Below are positions 54,901 to 61,063 of a stretch of 64,000 bases of DNA, piece after piece. Origin of the DNA: Saccharina japonica (lineage: Eukaryota > Sar > Phaeophyceae > Laminariales > Laminariaceae). Positions within the stretch are counted from its first letter, which is position 1, and the number at the start of each line of letters is the position of its first letter. Where the stretch lies: contig MEHQ01002940.1 in assembly GCA_008828725.1 (NCBI GenBank), positions 23,100-87,099 on the forward strand, given 5' to 3'. A program made the position numbers and the translations under genes. The notes beneath the pieces are model-generated. The model was not told the DNA's origin, did no database searches, and saw only the letters and a program-made list of their open reading frames with translations.

Positions 54901-56418
54901 CACACGTACCGGTATGTTGTTGCGCCTGAAAATTACGAGAAGACTCGTGTCTACGTCAGGTACTACAGCAGTACAAATATCTGCTGGAGGAGCTACTATT
55001 AATACTGCAGGTTGCGGAAAGCGTGCACCCGTCCTCAGGTCGAAGCTGGTGCAAGACCCAAAAGGTCTACATAGGGGAGCCTCGTGAGTCTATGGGCTAT
55101 GACCCTCCAAACTCCTTTTTTTGGAGGGTCATATGCCATAGTCGTGAGTCGAACCCTTTCGCTACCTCGAGTGTGTGCTCTCGTCGTGGTCATGGTTGGT
55201 GAGGCTCTGCAACGTCTACCACGCATCTTTTGCTCATTGTTCTTATGGTTCCGAGGTTCAAAAAATCATTGCAACGTACGGGGGGTGTCGATATGTCTTG
55301 GGTGTACGTGTACGCGTGTGCTGGTTGGTGTTGTGCGTTCAGATAGGAGCTTCTGCCATACGTGTGACACCGGCAAAGGGCTGTATGGTGCAGCAGCAGC
55401 AGCAGCAGCAGCCACCGCTGTACGTAGTCGGTGCTGACGAGAGGTATAGGCGCAGCCCAACAAGCATACATCTCATCCTGTGGCCGACTTGACTTTGGCG
55501 TGAAATTCCGAAACAAACGGCCACATACCACCCTTCCGTCGGATACAGCAGCACAAATCGGTGGGGGGGAATGGAAACAACTTGCTTGTGATGTACGCAA
55601 CATCAGTACGAGTACAACCAGCGCAGTACCCGTATCAACCTGTCAACGTATGTTAAAATCGAGGTGTTTCATATTTTGTTTGGAAGCAAAAATAAAAATG
55701 CAAAAACACACAGAAAAAACATGTTGTGGTGATCATCATCGGTTGACACCGAAGACAGCAGTAGTAGACACAGCAGCAGACAGGACAACACAATAATCAG
55801 AACCGACAGCTCGCATAAGCAGCTGCCCGTGTTATCTGTGCTGTACATGCCTGCCTGGCAACTACTCAACGTAGCAGCAGCAGCAGCATAACGCACGCTG
55901 TGTGCTACTTGTACGTACACCATGCATCATACCTCCAGAAGGTCGTAGGTGTGGACGAAAATCTCCACTTGCATATTGCTATCCCGCAAAACATCCAGTA
56001 AGCGCCTCTCGACGCTGGGAAGGGTCCACCGCAGCGACCTCGCCAGGCCGAAAAAGCAAACCGCGACTCGAGGCGGGCGTCCGAGGGACGGACGCCTATC
56101 TGTCGGCTCCACGCGATCCAGCACGAACTGCACCGAGTGCCATGTCGTCAGGACGGCCCCCAACGCGGTGAGCAGCCCCAGCGCGCGGAACCAGTAGCTT
56201 CCGTTGTGATAGCCCATCCTGAGCGCTGATACGATTCTCCGCGATGCTCGCAATCGTGCCGAAGAAGATGATGCTGACGACGACGATACTGGGGGCGATA
56301 GCGCGACTGATGGAAGAAGAGATCCGCTTCCTACACCCTCTTCTTCTTGCTGTTGCTGCAGCAGCCGCTGCTGCTGCTGCTGCTCCTCCACCTGGTCGTG
56401 GTACCTCTCCTTCGCCAT
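22350..56418 (-). CDS. Type II membrane glycosyltransferase-like protein (7 exons)
   Basis: Minus-strand exons: 56418-55933, 32241-32162, 31059-30952, 29157-29017, 26656-26542, 24707-24597, 22523-22350 (TAA). All borders are GT-AG, phases agree at all six junctions, and the sum is exactly 404 codons plus stop. The ATG at 56418 has a good context (A at -3, G at +4). Residues about 1-60 are Gln- and Ser-rich, about 79-100 form one membrane segment, and the rest is lumenal-like. Conserved-looking blocks: RVAVCFFGLARS (117-128), VEIFVHTYD (151-159), NPRAGE, NQDDFDRLW, a Trp/Met-rich helix, YDAVVLARPDVWF with Arg259 and Asp261, then DTD (267-269), NDRFAYGS and SEMVLGFHL. This order resembles uncharacterised algal and plant proteins thought to be glycosyltransferases; the DTD may be a metal/nucleotide-sugar motif. 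Substrate unknown. Intron 1 is about 23.7 kb and carries a LINE. Structure confident, function tentative. Confidence 0.8.
23207..23443 (+). mobile_element. Orphan 3' end of the LINE family
   Basis: Near identical to 46165-46400, the 3' end of the LINE at 43939: 'catgcacctggattgct', 'gtaggtcttgcctgtcgt', 'gaatcggcacggacactgg' and the final 'ttaatgtgaagaacacacac'. It is a severely 5'-truncated insertion in the last intron of gene 2. Confidence 0.8.
23577..23850 (+). repeat. (gatcatctaca)n and 'gatcatgcag' family copy
   Basis: A short tandem 'agatcatctac' array (23577-23640) leads into a family copy with 'gccgctgtgagatgctgtgc', 'aatccaagaaacacgt' and 'atcgtgcagattgtacggct'. Confidence 0.6.
24228..24425 (-). 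mobile_element. tRNA-derived SINE, copy 2 (headless)
   Basis: Contains 'cacccatcccatgtat', 'cagattccggggtcat' and 'tttatcgcaagaagag', matching the body of copy 1. The tRNA head is not recognisable. Confidence 0.6.
24873..24986. repeat. (CTG)n and poly-C repeats
   Basis: About 17 CTG units (24873-24925), then a run of about 20 C (24965-24984). They lie in an intron of gene 2 about 170 bases upstream of its sixth exon. Apparent poly-Gln and poly-Ala frames are by-products. Confidence 0.9.
26323..26501. mobile_element. MITE family D, copy 2
   Basis: The terminal inverted repeats are well kept: 'agtagtggtccctctata' and 'aaagagggaccactact'. The interior has two units of the 'cggcactata/gcggcaac' motif that is expanded at 18045-18265. 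Confidence 0.7.
26860..28850. other. Part of intron 4 of gene 2, no supported gene
   Basis: No coding region is recognised. 27585-27612 holds a perfect 20-bp direct repeat of 'gggtgtctagtctagactac'. 28470-28530 carries a small fragment resembling the 635-bp TIR element ('atcccgaaggggaacctt'). Confidence 0.35.
29230..29700 (-). repeat. Family C repeat, inverted partial copies
   Basis: Two 3' portions in minus orientation (about 29230-29370 and 29375-29695), with 'catgcatggccgtagtcgta', 'ccctacaatgccgggacgg' and 'ggtgtggccacttccagaga'. They lie 70 bases before exon 4 of gene 2. Confidence 0.6.
30133..30545. repeat. Facing copies of the 'gatcatgcag' family
   Basis: A + strand part (30145-30250, 'cgccgttgtgagaggttgta') faces a - strand part (30300-30490, 'gatctatagctcatgttgcc' and 'agcctctcacaacggcag'). 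The inverted arrangement may define the true ends of the element. Confidence 0.55.
31222..31345 (-). pseudogene. Decayed partial duplicate of exon 3 of gene 2
   Basis: Repeats 31010-31135, the 5' part of exon 3 plus the adjoining intron: 'gtctggccagagtc', 'gtcctggttcgtc' and the following A-rich 'aaaacaaaaacaaaac' tract are shared. The copy has substitutions and small insertions and no longer matches the NQDDFDRLWPDI coding sequence, so it is not usable as an exon. Confidence 0.6.
31660..32135. repeat. ~57-bp tandem array inside a 'gatcatgcag' family copy
   Basis: About seven units of 'gaacccaggaaatgtgttcg...agatcatgcag...acggctctcacc'. The same segment occurs once in the other dispersed copies, so a single element's interior was amplified. 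The 57-bp period is a multiple of three and gives overlapping open frames. It ends 25 bases before exon 2 of gene 2. Confidence 0.85.
32632..32790 (+). other. Coding-like fragment of unknown origin
   Basis: The + strand frame from about 32627 reads with coding-like composition (DDVHPATRNSLIVLND, then AYSAKGGLGRAQLMSHGAA). No start, splice site or family was assigned. It may be a captured exon or transposon remnant. Confidence 0.25.
32800..34960. other. Part of giant intron 1 of gene 2, no supported gene
   Basis: An imperfect duplication of 'attcaagattccgttttttt..tagacgac' occurs at 32838 and 33215. Telomere-like 'aaccctaacccataacccc' is at about 34150. Otherwise low-complexity and short TACG-type repeats. 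Confidence 0.35.
34963..35130. mobile_element. MITE family G, copy 2
   Basis: Inverted ends 'cagtacaggac' and 'gtcctgtattactgta' around 'aagaaattcgggaa' and 'agaaacccagtctgg', as in copy 1 at 15081. Confidence 0.6.
35283..35775 (+). repeat. Family C repeat, copy 3
   Basis: Full-length-like copy from 'aggttgggttggcgtcgg' to a poly-C run. A MITE family A element begins about 10 bases after its end. Confidence 0.65.
35784..35892. mobile_element. MITE family A, copy 3
   Basis: Inverted ends 'cgggggaccatagtaaat' and 'gtactatggtcccccg' with the family core 'aaaataggtaaacatatg'. Confidence 0.7.
36205..36476. mobile_element. MITE with ACTGGTGCTACGGTAG ends
   Basis: Perfect terminal inverted repeats of 16 or more bases ('actggtgctacggtag' and 'ctaccgtagcaccagt') enclose 272 bp with no coding capacity. 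Confidence 0.75.
36865..37015 (-). repeat. Family C repeat, inverted fragment
   Basis: Contains 'catgtcgtgcatggccgtgg', 'ccctgcaatgccggaacgga' and 'accaggcagacattgcttgc' in minus orientation. An undetermined base (n) is at 36857, just before it. Confidence 0.55.
37016..39094. other. Part of giant intron 1 of gene 2, no supported gene
   Basis: Short open frames only. An (AAC)n-rich tract lies at 38022-38072 and two poly-C runs at about 38490-38505 and 38567-38582. Telomere-like 'ggttagggtta' is at 38653. Confidence 0.35.
39095..39800. repeat. Large imperfect inverted repeat
   Basis: Left arm about 39115-39455, right arm about 39458-39800, with an 11-base spacer around 39450-39460. At the centre 'tcaagcttgggcgctcgca' faces 'gcgagtgcccaaagcttga'. 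Further out, 'gacggccttccacgctccct' faces 'agggagcgtggaaggatgtc'. Both arms derive from the same coding-like sequence as the adjoining gag remnant. Confidence 0.8.
39640..40200 (+). pseudogene. Copia-like gag remnant
   Basis: Read with frameshifts, the + strand gives KAWESLREFMQGQ, then GAWKDVMD, then NVLSALGMHKSDLEVVGLL followed by ARRLPSEFHDVEKQI and SYAERNTKALEARK. This pattern (small helix, 'L..LG....D...V..LL..LP..F') is that of Copia/UBN2-type gag. A poly-C run at 39866 interrupts it. No protease, integrase or RT follows. The family call is inference from pattern. Confidence 0.5.
40495..40625. repeat. ~51-bp tandem repeat, 3 units
   Basis: Three copies of 'gatgcaaataaacaataatc...agagtgttttttaacccctttgtt'. 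Confidence 0.85.
40925..41115 (+). mobile_element. tRNA-derived SINE, copy 3 (headless)
   Basis: Body sequence 'ggacgagggaagagaggg', 'tctcgcgataaaaaatgcaa', 'gtgaccccggatctgagt' as in the other copies. It is preceded by an (AAC)n tract at 40845-40882. Confidence 0.65.
41826..41905 (+). repeat. Family C repeat, 3' fragment
   Basis: Contains 'cattgtagggatgcgagggt' and 'catgaatatcgagtacaccc', ending in C-rich sequence. Confidence 0.55.
41915..42195. pseudogene. LINE fragment joined to an inverted LINE 3' end
   Basis: 41915-42108 is a decayed copy of the RT-downstream part of the LINE at 43939 (compare 'aaacggttcggtccagagct' and 'gtgatggagaccctgctgta' with 44615 and 44690). It runs into 42105-42192, the reverse complement of the LINE 3' end ('tgtgttcttcacatgaaacc', 'gtgtccgtgccgattattcg'). 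Such twin-primed inversions are known for LINE insertions. Confidence 0.65.
42495..42775. repeat. Degenerate tandem repeats (actcgacccattttgac)
   Basis: 'actagacctgtttaata' is repeated three times, then 'acactcgacccattttgacact gggcatgttta'-type units three times. Confidence 0.7.
42894..43011. mobile_element. MITE family A, copy 4 (diverged)
   Basis: Ends 'tacggtggaccaacgaaaat' and 'atttactacgctccaccgt' are imperfect inverted repeats. The core 'aaaataggtaaatatatact' is shared with the family. Confidence 0.6.
43395..43595 (-). repeat. Dispersed 'gatcatgcag' family, inverted copy
   Basis: 'gatctagctcatgttgccgg', 'gtgatctgcatgatctacc' and 'gcctctcacgacagcaagg' are the reverse complement of the family consensus. 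Confidence 0.5.
43939..45342 (+). CDS. LINE reverse transcriptase, C-terminal part
   Basis: An uninterrupted frame of up to 467 codons ends with TAG at 45340-45342. Similarity starts near 44101 (SDWFNVTQGLRQGCVLSPLL), which is the RT motif B region. YADD, the catalytic pair of motif C, is at 44320-44331. A Lys/Glu/Thr motif (SEKKTETM), the LYLGGIIHENADL thumb-like segment and a long C-terminal region with GRRPGGQPKSWQKCLAEDLK follow, all typical of algal non-LTR elements. The endonuclease, the fingers and the motif A Asp are absent, so the element cannot be autonomous. The intact 1.2-kb frame suggests a fairly recent insertion. It lies in intron 1 of gene 2, opposite to the gene's transcription. 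Confidence 0.85.
   Translation: MALYCSQIIRYNTCLALYTRTIRIICTYDDTGYVYENDTYHILNTYEYYVVLAIGSDWFNVTQGLRQGCVLSPLLFNVFFAAVIHVVLVRFSEDEDIMRDLVHLKEDVVVGKEVPLACVRRAVWGMLYADDAGIVSKSAESLAKMMTVIVTVFEAAGLTVSEKKTETMILRTRDQTPPPPPLVIEAAGQRYRQTSQFLYLGGIIHENADLSLEIERRIRLMWACFKRFGPELYDMKTARLSLKIRMLKAEVIETLLYGCMTWTLGAQHFARLRSAHHQILLRVIGFQRRQRGDYRTLSYAKALKQTRCESIETTIRKRRLFFAGAVARQPKGRLPSRIMFGTMTGGEGRRPGGQPKSWQKCLAEDLKVFQASKGSTAQVPLVFGVETAVWTIAATKVGKWHRGVLEAAEQFMIRWHKVEAELSRQRHASVAGGAKGNGKGGGNSRTETAADESRRETADRVARYQAD
44098..46402 (+). mobile_element. 5'-truncated LINE (non-LTR retrotransposon)
   Basis: RT frame (to 45342), then about 1 kb of T-rich 3' UTR, ending 'ttaatgtgaagaa' plus an (AC)n tail at 46383-46402. 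The 3' end recurs alone at 23207-23443, inverted at 42105-42192 and degenerate at 60995-61063. The abrupt 5' boundary at the RT palm is usual for LINE truncation. The target duplication could not be established. Confidence 0.75.
46455..46640. repeat. Repeat shared with 54690-54830
   Basis: 'ccttggctgacaccaa' and 'ggttttagtg' occur in the same order here (46520-46590) and at 54765-54810. 'caggagacagcactttc' near 54690 resembles 'caggaaacagcactttc' at 43656. Confidence 0.45.
46975..47205 (+). repeat. TATA/short-ORF cassette, copy 1 (degenerate)
   Basis: Shares 'ctacagcctcata', 'catgaggacatataaaa', 'aagtacgcgcgatcgaagta' and 'aaagatgagattcgacgaa' with 47725-47930. The short ORF is damaged in this copy. 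Confidence 0.6.
47215..47365. repeat. ~30-bp repeat (cttgacagtcatggcggctt)
   Basis: Five to six degenerate units built on 'cttgacagtcatggcgg'. Confidence 0.7.
47725..47930 (+). repeat. TATA/short-ORF cassette, copy 2
   Basis: 'cacacttcctgaattctac' is followed by a palindrome 'gggatgtacatcc', then 'gaggacatataaaatcc' (TATA-box-like), then, 48 bases on, an ATG at 47862 opening a 17-codon frame (MSLDEILELTAVVFLIF, TAA at 47915). The arrangement looks like a promoter with the beginning of a coding region, duplicated around the genome. Confidence 0.5.
47956..47990. repeat. (ACGT)n microsatellite
   Basis: Seven or so ACGT/TACG units. Shorter (TACG)n runs occur at many other places in the window. 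Confidence 0.8.
48842..48935. mobile_element. MITE family B, copy with clear ends
   Basis: 'ttaaccccttaagaactgg' and 'cagttctgaat' bracket the 'ggggacaaactacttg' core. Confidence 0.65.
48963..49268 (+). mobile_element. tRNA-derived SINE, copy 4 (with head)
   Basis: The head has an A-box-like 'tagaccagtggtcagc' and a B box 'gttcgaatccc' 23 bases later. The body follows: 'cgacgagggaagaaagtg', 'tctcgcgataaaaatgcaag', 'gtgaccccggatctgagtt'. Best preserved copy of the family here. Confidence 0.7.
49661..49894. mobile_element. MITE with CATTATT...TTTTTCGTGG ends
   Basis: Ends 'cattatttgactttatttga..tttttcgtgg' and 'ccacgaaaaagtcgaataatg' are inverted repeats. The interior is packed with 'gtgtcgcgacatgccgcgac' palindromes and includes a short telomere-like 'ccctaaccctacg'. 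Confidence 0.65.
49895..50091 (+). other. Coding-like tail, unknown protein
   Basis: The + frame to a TGA at 50089-50091 reads DPWAFGFRPEGWREVAQRRL, continues in coding-like composition (GRSFLERKWHDAER) and ends in the Cys-rich CNKAACGGCGCKCDTDR. No start or splice site was assigned. It could be the C-terminus of a transposon protein or a captured exon. Confidence 0.3.
50260..50760. repeat. Pyrimidine-rich tract
   Basis: About 500 bases very rich in T and C on the + strand, in two blocks (50265-50400 and 50540-50755). It creates false Phe/Leu/Ser-rich frames. Confidence 0.8.
51084..51718 (-). mobile_element. 635-bp TIR element, copy 1
   Basis: Begins 'agggcagcggccaaaaacag' and ends with its reverse complement. 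Internally 'aaaacaggtacacctgg' type motifs sit near both ends. No target duplication is visible. A 91-codon frame on the minus strand (51531-51256) is preserved in both copies but encodes nothing recognisable, so the element appears non-autonomous. Confidence 0.8.
51750..52925. repeat. 42-bp minisatellite between two inverted TIR elements
   Basis: About 17 good units (52200-52925), 'ctgaaatgactgagtcctcg' plus 'cgagtccctagggttctgaa' plus 'ag', with degenerate units extending left to 51750. 42 is a multiple of three, so frames on both strands stay open, for example a repeating AEMTESSRVPRVLK. Each unit carries the palindrome CTCGCGAG. Translation is not supported. Confidence 0.85.
52963..53597 (+). 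mobile_element. 635-bp TIR element, copy 2 (opposite orientation)
   Basis: Same length and ends as copy 1 but inverted. It is flanked by a perfect 7-bp duplication, ACTATTA (52956-52962 and 53598-53604). The minus-strand frame of copy 1 is found here on the plus strand (53132-53425). Confidence 0.85.
53605..54520. other. Part of giant intron 1 of gene 2, no supported gene
   Basis: No coding motif. Several 'accaggta/tacctggt' palindromic words, which are common throughout the right half of the window. Confidence 0.3.
54521..54632. mobile_element. MITE family A, copy 5
   Basis: Ends 'tacggggggccatggtaaat' and 'atttactatggtccccctta' are inverted repeats. Confidence 0.65.
55090..55141. mobile_element. 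52-bp hairpin MITE with 8-bp target duplication
   Basis: 'ctatgggctatgaccctcc' pairs with 'ggagggtcatatgccatag' around a short T-rich loop. The flanks are a perfect direct repeat TCGTGAGT (55082-55089 and 55142-55149), as for hAT-like insertions. It lies in intron 1 of gene 2. Confidence 0.7.
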
Positions 56419-56689
56419 TGTGCGTGCACGAGCCTGCACGCGTGCAGCAAGGCCGCGAGCTCACAGATCTGCAGAGCCTACTGGCACTACTGCTGCTGTT
56501 GTTGGGCTGCCGCTGCGTGAGAGAGGAGGAGAGTGTGGTGGTGTTGATGACGGGTTGGGTTGTCGACAGACACGGGACAGCAGCAGTCGAGGAAAAAAAA
56601 GTGAAAGTTCCAAGTTCAGAATATAATTTTTTATTTCAACATATCTTCACATCTATACGATCTACGAAACATTATTACATTTATTTGCA

Positions 56690-57000
56690 ACCTCGCACAG
56701 ATCTTCATCGGTGCCCCCTGGATGATCTTAAATCTTTCAGATAAATTCATCCGTGATCTGTACATGATCTGTCTGTGGCTCACGTTGGTGCCGGGGGTTG
56801 GAGCCACATATAAGTATTGCACTCAGCTAGCAAAGATGAGCTTCGACGAAATCCTCGAGCTCACAGCTGTTGTTTTTTTAATTTTTTAATATATAGTCTG
56901 CATGATCTGCGAGTAGCACATGTTTCCTCGGTTGCATCATCTGTATTATGCGTTATGCAGATCCCGCACACAACCTCTCTCTCACAACGACAGGTTATTA
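56690..57000 (-). repeat. Dispersed 'gatcatgcag' family copy split by a cassette
   Basis: 'gatctgtctgtggctcacgt' before, and 'catgatctgcgagtagcaca' with 'acctctctctcacaacgaca' after, are family sequences. The interruption at 56812-56898 is the TATA/short-ORF cassette copy 3. Confidence 0.55.
56812..56898 (+). repeat. Short-ORF cassette, copy 3
   Basis: Nearly identical to 47845-47925 from 'gtattgcactcagctagcaa' through the 17-codon frame starting at 56836 (MSFDEILELTAVVFLIF, TAA at 56889) to 'aatttttta'. The TATA part is missing. Confidence 0.6.
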
Positions 57001-57004
57001 GGAT

Positions 57005-57480
57005 ATAATAGAGCGAGACGGCAGGGACTGTCTCCTAGGTACTACAGTACCGATTACTACAGTGTAGACCAGCAACAACACCGCACGGCCTTCTGCGCGT
57101 TGAAAAATGCGCGTAGCAGTTATTATAAACCAACCATTTTTATGGACAGCGGGTTTTTGGTAGATAGATGATGCTTGTTCGGGAGTACTTGGGAAGGAGG
57201 ACTGGGCCCTTGCGGTTGGAGGTGGCAGGGTCAGGGGTACGGAAAGTAGTGGCAGTGATAGCATGTGGGGGGAAGGGTTGGAACAGGTAGAAGAGCTACA
57301 GAGAGAGCGAGACGGCAGGGACTGTCTCCTAGGTACTACTACTGATTACAGTGTAGACCAGCAACACCGCACGACCTTCTGCGCGTTGAAACATGCGCGC
57401 AGCAGCAGTAGTTATAAACCAGCCATTTATGGACAGCGGGTCTTTGGCAAATGCTTGTTCGGGAGTGCATGGGGGGGGGG
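57005..57480. repeat. Imperfect direct duplication (~180 bp units)
   Basis: 57010-57195 and 57302-57480 share 'gagcgagacggcagggactg', 'cagtgtagaccagcaaca' and 'ttataaaccagccatttatg'-like runs. The spacer differs. Confidence 0.8.
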
Positions 57481-58459
57481 GTTGGTCGTTTTGTGGTGGA
57501 TGACATAGAAGGACGTTGGATGTGGTAGCCTTCTATTTGCGTCTTGCCGGTTTTGATTTGTCGCATGATACTGCTACGCTTTTGATCTGGAGAGTTCTTC
57601 ACTTTCTGTTCCCTTAGTCTTTTTTGGAACAACACTATACACATTTTTTTTTGTTTGTTTTTTATTATAATATTATTAATATAATATCTAGACTAGATGC
57701 ACTATTAATAGATAGATCATCATCGTGATCTGTCATTTGACGAACATTGCGCCGCCAACGTGAGAACTCTCCGAATGTTAGTTTTTTCGGCAAAGATCCC
57801 TGGTATTCCTATAAGACGCGTTATAGGGACAGTTTTTCCTTTAACATACCATACGTAGTATGGGTTGGCGGTCAGTCAAAAGGGGGCAAACCGCGCCTTT
57901 TTCTCCTTCTTCTCTTGTACTATTAATACACACTATCATACGCCAAGACTACGCACGTATTAATATACAAATAGTGAGTATACCACAGGTAGTAAGTCTA
58001 CGAAGTATCTTTGATTTCCGGCCGTTCGTTTTTTTGTACGTACGTACGTACGCACGGAAAAGAAGCCGGGGGGGGGCGAAGAGTATATACGTACATGAGT
58101 TCGTACTGATAATACTTAGTCTAGTAATTGGTGGTACTAATGAGCCGCGACCTCAATGTATCGTGCAAGAGCAGGGGAGGTATTGGTAAAACGAAAAAAA
58201 ATGCCTGGAAAATTCCGTCCGGACACCTTGTTTGTTAGACCTATATACTTCGTAGATGAATCAAGATGAATGCATGTTTTTATATTTGTCATATTTTATA
58301 CATACATACATACGTATAATATTACCCCTGGACCGACTCTTCTGAAGATTCGAAGATGCACTACAGACTACTACAACAACAGTAGTAGACTAAATAGTAC
58401 TGTTGCGGCGGAATAGGCATACGCAACGTAAATACGTACGTAGCGGACGCTTTCTAGAT

Positions 58460-59113
58460 TAGTGTTGTTAACCAACCAAAATAATCAACATTTTAGTTGA
58501 TTAAATTATGTGATTATTTATAATAAAAAACTAATCACCGAGGCCGTGATTATTTGATTATTTTCAAAATAATCATGATTAATCAACCAACACATTTTTG
58601 GTGATTAATCATGATTATTTTCGTAACTGTACGTTTTTCCCTACGGAAACATACCCATTCCCGCGTGCAGTGTGCTGAACTCGTACTGCGAAACTTCCGC
58701 GGCACTGCTGTGAGGTTCCACTAGTATGGTGCCAACTTTTGAAAAATAATCATGATTAATCAACTAACCCATATTTGGTGATTATCTGTGATTATTTTCG
58801 TGACTGACTCTTCGCAACGGAAAGCATACCTACTACTGCGTGCAATGTGCTGTACCCGTACTGTGAGACTGCCGCGGCCCGTTGTGTGCTGGTGTGCGGA
58901 GCTGTGCTGGTCTGCGGAGTAGCGACGCCAACTTCCTCGCAGGAAAACGCCTTCCATTTCTCTACAAAAAAATCAATAATCGCGATTATTCACCCAAACA
59001 TGATTAATCAACAGCTACTTGATTATAATCAAATAATCGCAGTTAATCAACCACGGAAATATCCAAATAATCAATAATTTAATCAAGCCCTTTTTTTGTT
59101 GGTAACAACACTA
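58460..59113. mobile_element. hAT-like non-autonomous element (654 bp)
   Basis: Ends 'tagtgttgttaaccaac' and 'gttggtaacaacacta' are inverted repeats, flanked by 8-bp target duplications TTCTAGAT (58452-58459) and TTCTAGGT (59114-59121). The TAGTGTTG terminus with an 8-bp duplication is typical of hAT. The interior is A/T-rich with many 'aataatcatgattaatc' palindromes and a duplicated ~180-bp segment; it encodes nothing. Confidence 0.75.
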
Positions 59114-59121
59114 TTCTAGGT

Positions 59122-60290
59122 ATGCAACTCCCTGCATTAGTCAAAGGAAGCGCCGCCTTGGTCAGACCAAAAACCAAAAACACACAAAACCAATCCGAGG
59201 GAAAAATGAAGAGAACTTGAGCGTGCGTGACTGCGAAGCGAGATTGAGTAGAGCGATCGTTACAGCAAGGTTTGTCGAAGGTTTGATACTGAGATCTGTT
59301 GTGTAGCACTGGAGGATCAGGAAGAGTTCACAGGCAGAAGACTGGTACTTTGCAGGAAGCTGTTGATACCAGAAGACAAGGAGGCAAGCCAACCTGAAAG
59401 CATGTACGGAAAGGAAACGAACTACGAAGCGGTGAGAGACTAGGGACAGGTGGATTGAAGACCAGGGTGCGTACGTCTAAAACGGCTCTTATCCTTCGTT
59501 ACATGGGGCTTCAGCTGAGACACCGTAGAGACATGTTTTGAGGTGAACAGGTAGGCAGCAGCATGAGAAAAGTACAGCAGCTACAGGCATCTTTGCTTCT
59601 TGTTCAAGTTCAGAAAATAAACTGAGTAGTCTAAAACATGAACGATTTTCTAGCTTGAGGTACCCTCGTCGTAACGTTGTAGAGTACTCTTTGGAGACCC
59701 TAATTTTGGTAGCGAAACTTCACATTTTGTAACGAAGCTTCACACGAGAAACCGTTCACACAGACTCGCACTCTACTTGTACACCTGAGCAATACTGAGG
59801 TAGCGCTGTTGTAAATGCTGCCTCCCTTGCCCAAAATGTCGTAAACACTTACTGTCTCTGCTCAAGGTTGTAACTCTTGTGCTCTATTATTCTCTTATCT
59901 GAAAACCATTTTATATGTGACTTGAAAATACAGTACAAGACACACTACGTGGGCACAACTACAAAGTACCTGCTATATTCCCTGTCAGTTGTGCTACTCA
60001 AGCCGCTTACCATATACAGGCACACGTATGCAGGACACAACACGTCACAAAAGCAAAAACATGAGCAGCTACTACGTGCCCTGCAGTTTTTTTGTTGTAT
60101 GTACTGCTGACGGCTGTACTGCTGTACCAAAATACTCGAATGGAAAAGGCCCATACACTTCTTCTATGATATACAGTACAGCAATACAGAGAGCAAACGA
60201 AATGTGATTTTTTTCTCCCCGCCTTGAATACGAACGACGTCACTGCTGTTTTTGTATAGTGTAGCGCGACAATTTTTTCGTAAGCGGCTA
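59122..60290. other. Region without a supported gene
   Basis: Only short frames without motifs. Composition is ordinary intergenic. Confidence 0.35.
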
Positions 60291-60291
60291 C

Positions 60292-60875
60292 AGGGTCACG
60301 TAGCCCTGACCCATTTGGTGTTTTTTATTTTTATTTTTCGTGCCCACTTTTCCGGAATGGCACGAGTCCAAACAAGCCAACTATGGCACCAGGGTTTGGC
60401 CCTTTTCCCACAGTTTTGGCTTAGGTTTTGGTAGCCATAAGCCACCTTTTTGAGGACGTTCACGTTTTTTTGGTCGGTTTTGCGCAAAAGAGCGAATATG
60501 GCACCAGGGTTTGGCCATTTTTCCAGAGTGTGACTTCTTCGTGTTTTAGGGTGTATTTAAACACATAAGCGGGGGGTGAACATAAACCAACGCTGAAATG
60601 CTGAATCGTATGCATATAAGTCAATCACTTTAATGCTGTTTAAGTATTCAGCAAGTTCCCGATGCCGACTGGCATCTAGCCCGGGCTTTCAACGAACCCA
60701 GCGCCAAAAATAGGGGTGGCATAGGCTGCCTATGGTATATTTTCTCTTGTTTTGCCACCCCTTGTGCCCAAATCCTAATGGCACGTGCCCACTCCAGCTT
60801 ATGGCTTTGCTATGGTACATAGAGCCAATTATGTCAATCGCTATGCCCACCAAATTGGGTCAGGGCCTAGGTCCA
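60292..60875. mobile_element. ~584-bp TIR element
   Basis: 'tagccctgacccatttggtg' near 60301 is the inverse of 'caccaaattgggtcagggcct' near 60848. Inside, 'atggcaccagggtttggcc' occurs twice (60380, 60499). Non-coding. Confidence 0.6.
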
Positions 60876-60994
60876 CGGCCATTTTTTTGAGTTTTTGTAT
60901 TTATAATGATGCTTGCTCTGCACGCAGATCCCAGTGACACTATATATACCGCCATTGATATAATATCATTTGATGAGTCCTACAGAAGAATTGA

Positions 60995-61063
60995 TGCTGG
61001 ATTCCTACAGTCGGATGTCGACGGTAGAAAGGAGAGTTTAATGTGAAGAACACACACACAGCA
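60995..61063 (+). mobile_element. Short orphan LINE 3' tail
   Basis: 'cggatgtcgacggtagaaag' and 'tttaatgtgaagaacacaca' match the end of the LINE at 46345-46395. Confidence 0.65.
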
